NCBI RefSeq assembly: GCF_018143015.1
Contig: NC_054758.1
Span: 22,436,001-22,500,000 of the forward strand
Source of the DNA: Lytechinus variegatus
Taxonomy: Eukaryota > Echinodermata > Echinoidea > Temnopleuroida > Toxopneustidae
Direction of reading: 5' to 3'
DNA: 64,000 nucleotides
The translations under genes were made by a program, and so were the position numbers. The first letter of the stretch is position 1; every line of letters begins with the position of its first letter. The notes under the pieces are model-generated. The model did no database searches. It was not told the DNA's origin and worked only from the letters and a program-made list of their open reading frames with translations. This document shows, piece by piece, positions 59,066 through 64,000 of this stretch.

Positions 59066-61989
59066 GGTCTTCAAAACAATTATTTTTGGAAAGACATACC
59101 TACATACTTCTCCAAAAAAAAAAAAAACAGAAATAAATATGCATGTATACTGTTCATGGTACTTCATGCAATTATATAATCAAATCATTTTCTGCATCAT
59201 TATAAATGATTTTAAAGAAAAAAAACGAATGAATGGAGGAATATGTTAGTCAAAAGCTTTGCATGAAAGAAAACAGGTTGAAACATAGCTGGCGCTCTTT
59301 TGAATGTTTTTAGGTAAACTCTCCTTGTCGCTCCAACTGAAATCATTATTGTTATTGTAATAATTATATAATTATAGTCACTAGTATTGGTATAATTAGT
59401 GTTGTTAAAATCACAATTATTAATATTAATGTCCTCATTATTATTGCTGTACCCACCCAAACTAAAATCAGTAGAAGGTTTCTCTTTTTTACTTTCGAAA
59501 CTTAGGTGGATCTTGGAAATATTGTAGTTTAAAATGTATACCATCATCATTGTCGTCGTCGTCTTCATTGTTATAATTTTGCTATTCTTGATATTAGTAG
59601 TATTTCTGCTAGTACCTCCATTCAATTATATATCATTCTTATACTTCTTTCTATCTCATCATTAGCCAATATACAATCGCAAAACCATATCAAACCCTTT
59701 CACTGACTTTATGCTATTTCAGGGGTACCTAGTTTGATTAACCCCTTCGTCTATTGTTTCCGTGGCATAGTCAATGATTATTGTTAATTGATTGCATTAA
59801 ATGATTAACACATATAATACCGCATATCAAACTTTTCTGGCAGACCCTCAACTATAGAGTAACAAAACATTTTGTTACCAATTATTGTATTGTAAAGGAA
59901 TCATGTTTTTTCGTATAATGTTGAATGATTTTTTATTCAGGTAATCGTGAAAGAAAGATTAATGTTGTAAAAGTGATTAGGGCTTATTTTCGATAACGTA
60001 TATATTTTATTGTTTTAACAATGTATGATAAAAGCGCAAAGAATGAACTACATCCGATATTTTGATTAACGAAATTGCAAACATTTAGTCGATAACTTTC
60101 TTTAAATCAATCAATGACGTACGGACAAATAAATGGAGTATGTATGTATGGAGTCTAGTCATAATTCTTTTTTTTTTATATATATTATCATTTGATTTTT
60201 GATGATGTGATTATAATGATCATTATAATCATCATTGTGTCATACATAGATTTAACTTGACTTTAGACATGGTCTCAAACAAGACCTGGTTGTCTTTACG
60301 TCATCGCTTGAATCATTGTTAGCTTATATAATCAATCAGGTTATATATCTTAAAGTATTGTGTGTGTTGGAAAGCTACGTAATGAGCCAACAATTTTTTA
60401 AGGGATCAGATAAGGCGAAGAGGCAAAAAGCTTCTTTTTTTTACTGCAAGCGAGCGAGCAAAAAAATGGACATCTTTTATTACAAAGATTCAATTTTGTA
60501 ATTGATTTTGACTTAGTTAATGTTAAAAAAATATATATTTTTCACCATTCTCTCTTTCCTTTATTTTCCTTTTGTCTTGTTTTTCTTGGCTATAATTTTT
60601 AATGGGGGGGGGGGGGCAAGCGACCCTAAGCCCCCCACCTGTACGCAACCGGAGTTAGGTTTGAGTGGGTGGGAGGGAGTGTGAGTGTGTGTATATGTCT
60701 GGGTGTGTTGTGTGATTAGTATAGCGGCTAATGTTTGGAACTAATATTCACTTGAAGTAAGGTGAGACATTAGCATGATTAGGCCACAGTCTAAGGTTAG
60801 ACGACTTTTGAAAAAACAGGTTGATATCAGTCTGTATAGTCCAGACAGGTCATGTCTTATTTTCTTAGGAATATTTATTCTTCCTTTTCTTTATCACTCT
60901 TCTAATTTGTAAGCAATTATTTTAAATTGCCTTATTCAAAACTCTTCTTAATTATCTCCTGTTGATTAAACAGAAAAAGTTTGTATTAACATAATTTTTG
61001 TTGTTTCCAATGTTGTTGTTGTTCTTCTTGTTGTTATTCTTCATCATCATCGTCATCACCACCATCATCTTCTTCTTATTGTTATTCTTATTTTTTCTTC
61101 TTCCTATCATTATTATAATTATTATTATCATTATTATAATTATTGTTGTTATTTTTGTTATTATCATTATTATTGTTGTTGTTGTTACTTTTATTATCAT
61201 TAGGAGCAAATACTGTTACTACATTACTGTTTTTGTTGTTTCTGTATATATAAGGAGACAAGGACTATGATCATTATCCGTAATGAGCAGAATATTACTA
61301 AAGCTCGAGTGATTTTTTTTTACAAACAATTTCATTTCGATTTCTACATTAGACAAGTAATTATATTACGATGAATAATAAATCTCAGCATAATCTTTAC
61401 AGTTATGATTTACAAATTTTCTATGATCTATATATTTGCATTATTTATTATCTTTAATTTACCCAAATAATCCAAAATAAACTTTCATGCATTAATCATA
61501 GACTTTTTTCATGTTTAGTGAATTATTATTGCTTATGAAAATTTTTAAAATAAAAATGATGAAACATCTATTACAGTTTTCCAAAGTTTACGTACGAACA
61601 ATATTTTCAACCTTTTTTGTTCCCCAAGTGAATCATAATTTGAACTCAACAATTTCGTGATTCCAAATGCAGTCGACCTTCAGATAATCATAAGACCAAA
61701 ATGAAAATACTTGAAATAAATGCTATTCCAAAGTTTTGGTGACCTTTGAATAAATTCGGAAAGATATTACAATCTTATCTTTTTATTTCATTTGCAAAGT
61801 CTTGTCCTGGGTGACACATATTGCGTATGGGGAATTAAAGTACTAACTGAGATTTTAGGGTGAGCCATAGTGTCGGTGTATGTCAGAGAATATAACTAGG
61901 CATATCTTAAACCGCATGAGGAGCATTGCTCAGGAGGCCCCATAGTTATGCACACCGTATATTACAGATAGCCTATACACATGGACACC
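59066..61989. other. Gene-free intergenic DNA before SM50
   Basis: No gene seen. ATT/ATC-rich patches lie at 59340-59600 and 61000-61205 and a G-run near 60605. Otherwise AT-rich with nothing recognisable; may contain distal SM50 control DNA. Confidence 0.4.
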
Positions 61990-62401
61990 CACATTCGCCT
62001 ATACACACCCTCACTCCTACAGGAAGTCACACTCATTATGGGTAATTATGCGCTCATCCCAAAGCCCCTGACTCAAGTTTCCCTTTCGGAACCCCGGCTA
62101 GGTCTGGATGTGCGTCAATCTTACCAAACCCTCTGATTGGTCAAAAGTGTAAAGCCCACTTTGGGGCTTCTGCGCACTTCCCCTGCGCATGGGGCGTGCC
62201 CTGAGCTTACTCGACCACGCCCCATTAGACTCCTGAGCTCGGGGAAGGGTTACGCCTGTTGTGCGCGAGGTTCGGAGGTACGGCTCGGGCTTTCATTCGA
62301 GTTTGCTGGTGGTTGTGAATGCATCAATCCCATTTCTTCTACAGTTCGAGAATCAAGAAAGAAATATTGTACCCAGATTGCCACAGGTTTCAGACCGAAC
62401 C
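61990..62401 (+). promoter_or_regulatory. SM50 proximal promoter and 5' leader
   Basis: GC content rises sharply from about 62050. Visible sites are ACAGGAAGT (ETS type, about 62019-62027), ATTA at 62035-62038 and TAATTA at 62043-62048 (homeodomain half-sites), GATTGGTC (inverted CCAAT, 62135-62142), and two CACGCCCC boxes in opposite orientation (62189-62198 and 62216-62225). No TATA box is evident. ETS and paired-class (Alx1) factors are known inputs of skeletogenic genes; site use here is inferred. The start of transcription is not defined. Confidence 0.55.
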
Positions 62402-62505
62402 ATGAAGGGACTTTTGCTTATTTTGGCTAGTCTTGTAGCCATTGCTACAGGTCAAGACTGCCCTGCATACTATGTCCGGAGTAGCTCCGGTGCATCATGT
62501 TACAG
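62402..62505 (+). CDS. SM50: Spicule matrix protein SM50, coding exon 1 (rest lies beyond the window)
   Basis: Encodes MKGLLLILASLVAIATG (signal peptide), then QDCPAYYVRSSSGASCYR, the opening of the CTLD with its first two cysteines (20, 33). This closely follows the known SM50 N-terminus. The exon stops after TACAG at the donor GTATGTTT (62506), splitting the Arg codon, the position where SM50-type genes carry their intron. The frame is open upstream of this ATG, but only here does a signal peptide start. Exon 2, with the rest of the CTLD and the Gly/Pro/Gln/Asn-rich repeats, must lie downstream of 64000. Role: major occluded matrix protein of the larval spicule, needed for skeleton elongation. 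Confidence 0.9.
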
Positions 62506-63809
62506 GTATGTTTATACATTTTTAAAGCTTTTACTATCCCAAGGATGACTGTTTCTTCCAGTACCCAATATTAAACCAGCATTTGGTGACAACTGCGTAC
62601 CTATTACATAAAGCAGCTTACCAAATGTGTATGGTATTCAGCATTTAGATGTACAGTTTTTCTTATTAAAGCCGACGCCCTCACAAGTGCCACAAAATCA
62701 TCTCCTCCCAGGTGACTTTGTGGATCGAGAGTGGCAGTGCTTTGAGGAAAGATTCAAGTTTTTAAAAGCATAGCAAGGAGGAAGTCACATTGACCTTGTT
62801 GTTGGAAATTAAAACCCGAAGAAAATAACACGTTGATTGTTACTAACCGACTTTCACCTTACCAAATGCCAATACATTTTGAAAAGGCATGTCCCTAAAA
62901 TTCAGCTTCATTTTCCACCCGGATAATGATATCCCATGCTGCCTCGTTCTATCATAATGACATTGTCTAACATTTATAACATTAATGCAGCAAAATGATC
63001 GCCACTAACCTTTTTCCACGACTAATGTGTGTCTTGATGCTTTTGGAACAAAAGGTTTATTTCCAAAGACATGTAGGTACATAGCCAAAATTTAGGTATA
63101 GCCTAATTGTACCGGTATTCTGGTTTCCATCGGTCACGATCAGACGAGAGGTATCGTCAAGGCTACTACCGATATTTTACTGAGCCGATCCAGCTATCGT
63201 TTAAGAAACGATACCGGCTTCCGGCTTCGAATCGCCCACTCTTGCGCCGCCATTTTTTTTGTCTGTCTCTATCATACTAGAATGTGCAGATATGGCAGCG
63301 CATTTTTTCCTCTGCAGTCTTTATAACTTTTCTTAACCTAACTATTCTAACGTCTAAAAGATTATTGATATATTTTGTGTGTTTCTCTATGTTGGCCTTC
63401 TAACAATGATCTTTCCTCCATTTTTGTCAATTTTATCGAACATTGTCGCCCTTCTTTCCTCTTCTCTCTCTCCCTGTACCCCCCCCCCTCTCTCTCTCTT
63501 TCTCTTTGTAGCTAACATAAAACGTCTTGCCAGGAAATTGTTTGCTTTATTTTGGCTGTTGTTCTCTATGATGTAATAAGAAAACTATAGATCAATTATA
63601 TTTTGTTGATTTGTCTCTATATTGTTTAACGATTTGCTGTTTGAGTCAAAGATGTTTCCAGTTTAAGAATTCTGTCAGTATTTGGTTTTGACGGCCTTTC
63701 GGAGATCCCACTTTATGAATTAAAAACAGCAACAACAAAAATAATCAGCGACTTTGACAAAATTAGTTCCATTCACCAGATGAAACGATGAAGGCTTGAA
63801 AAGTTCTGC
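62506..63809 (+). other. SM50 intron 1, first part
   Basis: Starts GTATGTTT. No exon with the expected CTLD continuation was found up to the end of the window. A (C)n(TC)n tract lies near 63480-63510 and GCCGCCATTTTT (YY1-like) near 63246. Otherwise unassigned. Confidence 0.6.
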
Positions 63810-63813
63810 ACAT

Positions 63814-63933
63814 TGACGTCACAGCTCGATGGGCTCAAGGCTCAATTACTTTTTTTGTATATGGGCGGGGTTCAAGATCGTTCAACGCATGCGCAATGAT
63901 GGCCTTCGTATGCCAGTCGCCTACTCTCAAAAG
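63814..63933 (+). promoter_or_regulatory. Possible second promoter with short exon inside the SM50 locus
   Basis: Within 120 bp: TGACGTCA (CRE palindrome, 63814-63821), GGGCGGGG (GC box, 63863-63870) and CGCATGCGCAA (NRF1-like, 63886-63896), then ATGATGGCCTTCGTATGCCA leading after 38 bases to a strong donor AAAAG/GTAAGAT (63934). This grouping is typical of a housekeeping-type promoter and first exon. It could start another gene, an alternative SM50 transcript or a non-coding RNA, or be chance. No downstream exon is visible in the window. Confidence 0.35.
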
Positions 63934-64000
63934 GTAAGATAATCACTCTTAATTCCTTTCTCGGTTACTTTTGCTCATGTCTGGTGTGACGTTTTCCTTC

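Noticed and set aside
62320-62356. Splice-acceptor-like TTTCTTCTACAG just before the SM50 start codon
   Set aside because: It would imply an upstream leader exon, for which I see no donor; the GC-rich leader looks continuous. Possible but unsupported.

Overview
The window looks like nuclear DNA of a sea urchin (Echinoidea). The best evidence is four genes or gene starts for secreted C-type-lectin-domain (CTLD) proteins of the spicule-matrix type. Two of them match known skeletogenic genes: SM37 (45741-46811, minus) and the first coding exon of SM50 (62402-62505, plus). The AT-rich background, tRNA-derived SINEs, many fold-back MITEs, minisatellites and poly-G/poly-C tracts fit an echinoid genome. 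The species cannot be named from the sequence alone.

Layout. 1-3600: an intronless CTLD gene with an N-terminal Pro/Gly/Gln/Met repeat (2193-3281, plus). 3.8-20.4 kb: no recognisable gene; microsatellites, a GC-core tandem repeat, a short-repeat fold-back, fold-back MITEs, two SINEs and a 39-bp minisatellite. 20.6-25.8 kb: a two-exon CTLD gene on the minus strand whose 4.7-kb intron holds a MITE and a SINE. 26-45 kb: gene-poor and repeat-rich, with two oppositely oriented copies of a PIF/Harbinger-like TIR element (30613-31976 and 37756-39285), three smaller fold-backs (36377-37300), a 5'-truncated CR1/L2-like LINE with a nearly whole reverse transcriptase (about 39390-42236), a satellite carrying paired AGGTCA half-sites (42241-42830), and trinucleotide tracts. 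45.7-46.8 kb: SM37. 47-62 kb: the SM37-SM50 intergenic interval, with a SINE, a 57-bp minisatellite, fold-back MITEs, a 325-bp palindrome and a duplicated repeat. 62.0-64.0 kb: SM50 upstream region, SM50 exon 1 and the start of its intron, where a second promoter-like cluster and a possible exon appear at 63814-63933.

How the genes fit together. CTLD spicule-matrix proteins are secreted by primary mesenchyme cells and occluded in the calcite endoskeleton. All the coding genes I can support here belong to this functional class, so I read the window as a biomineralisation lectin cluster: SM37 and SM50 are divergently arranged about 15.6 kb apart, and two further CTLD genes lie within 60 kb. SM37-SM50 linkage is known in sea urchins; membership and expression of the other two genes are inferred. 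No virus-like element was recognised.
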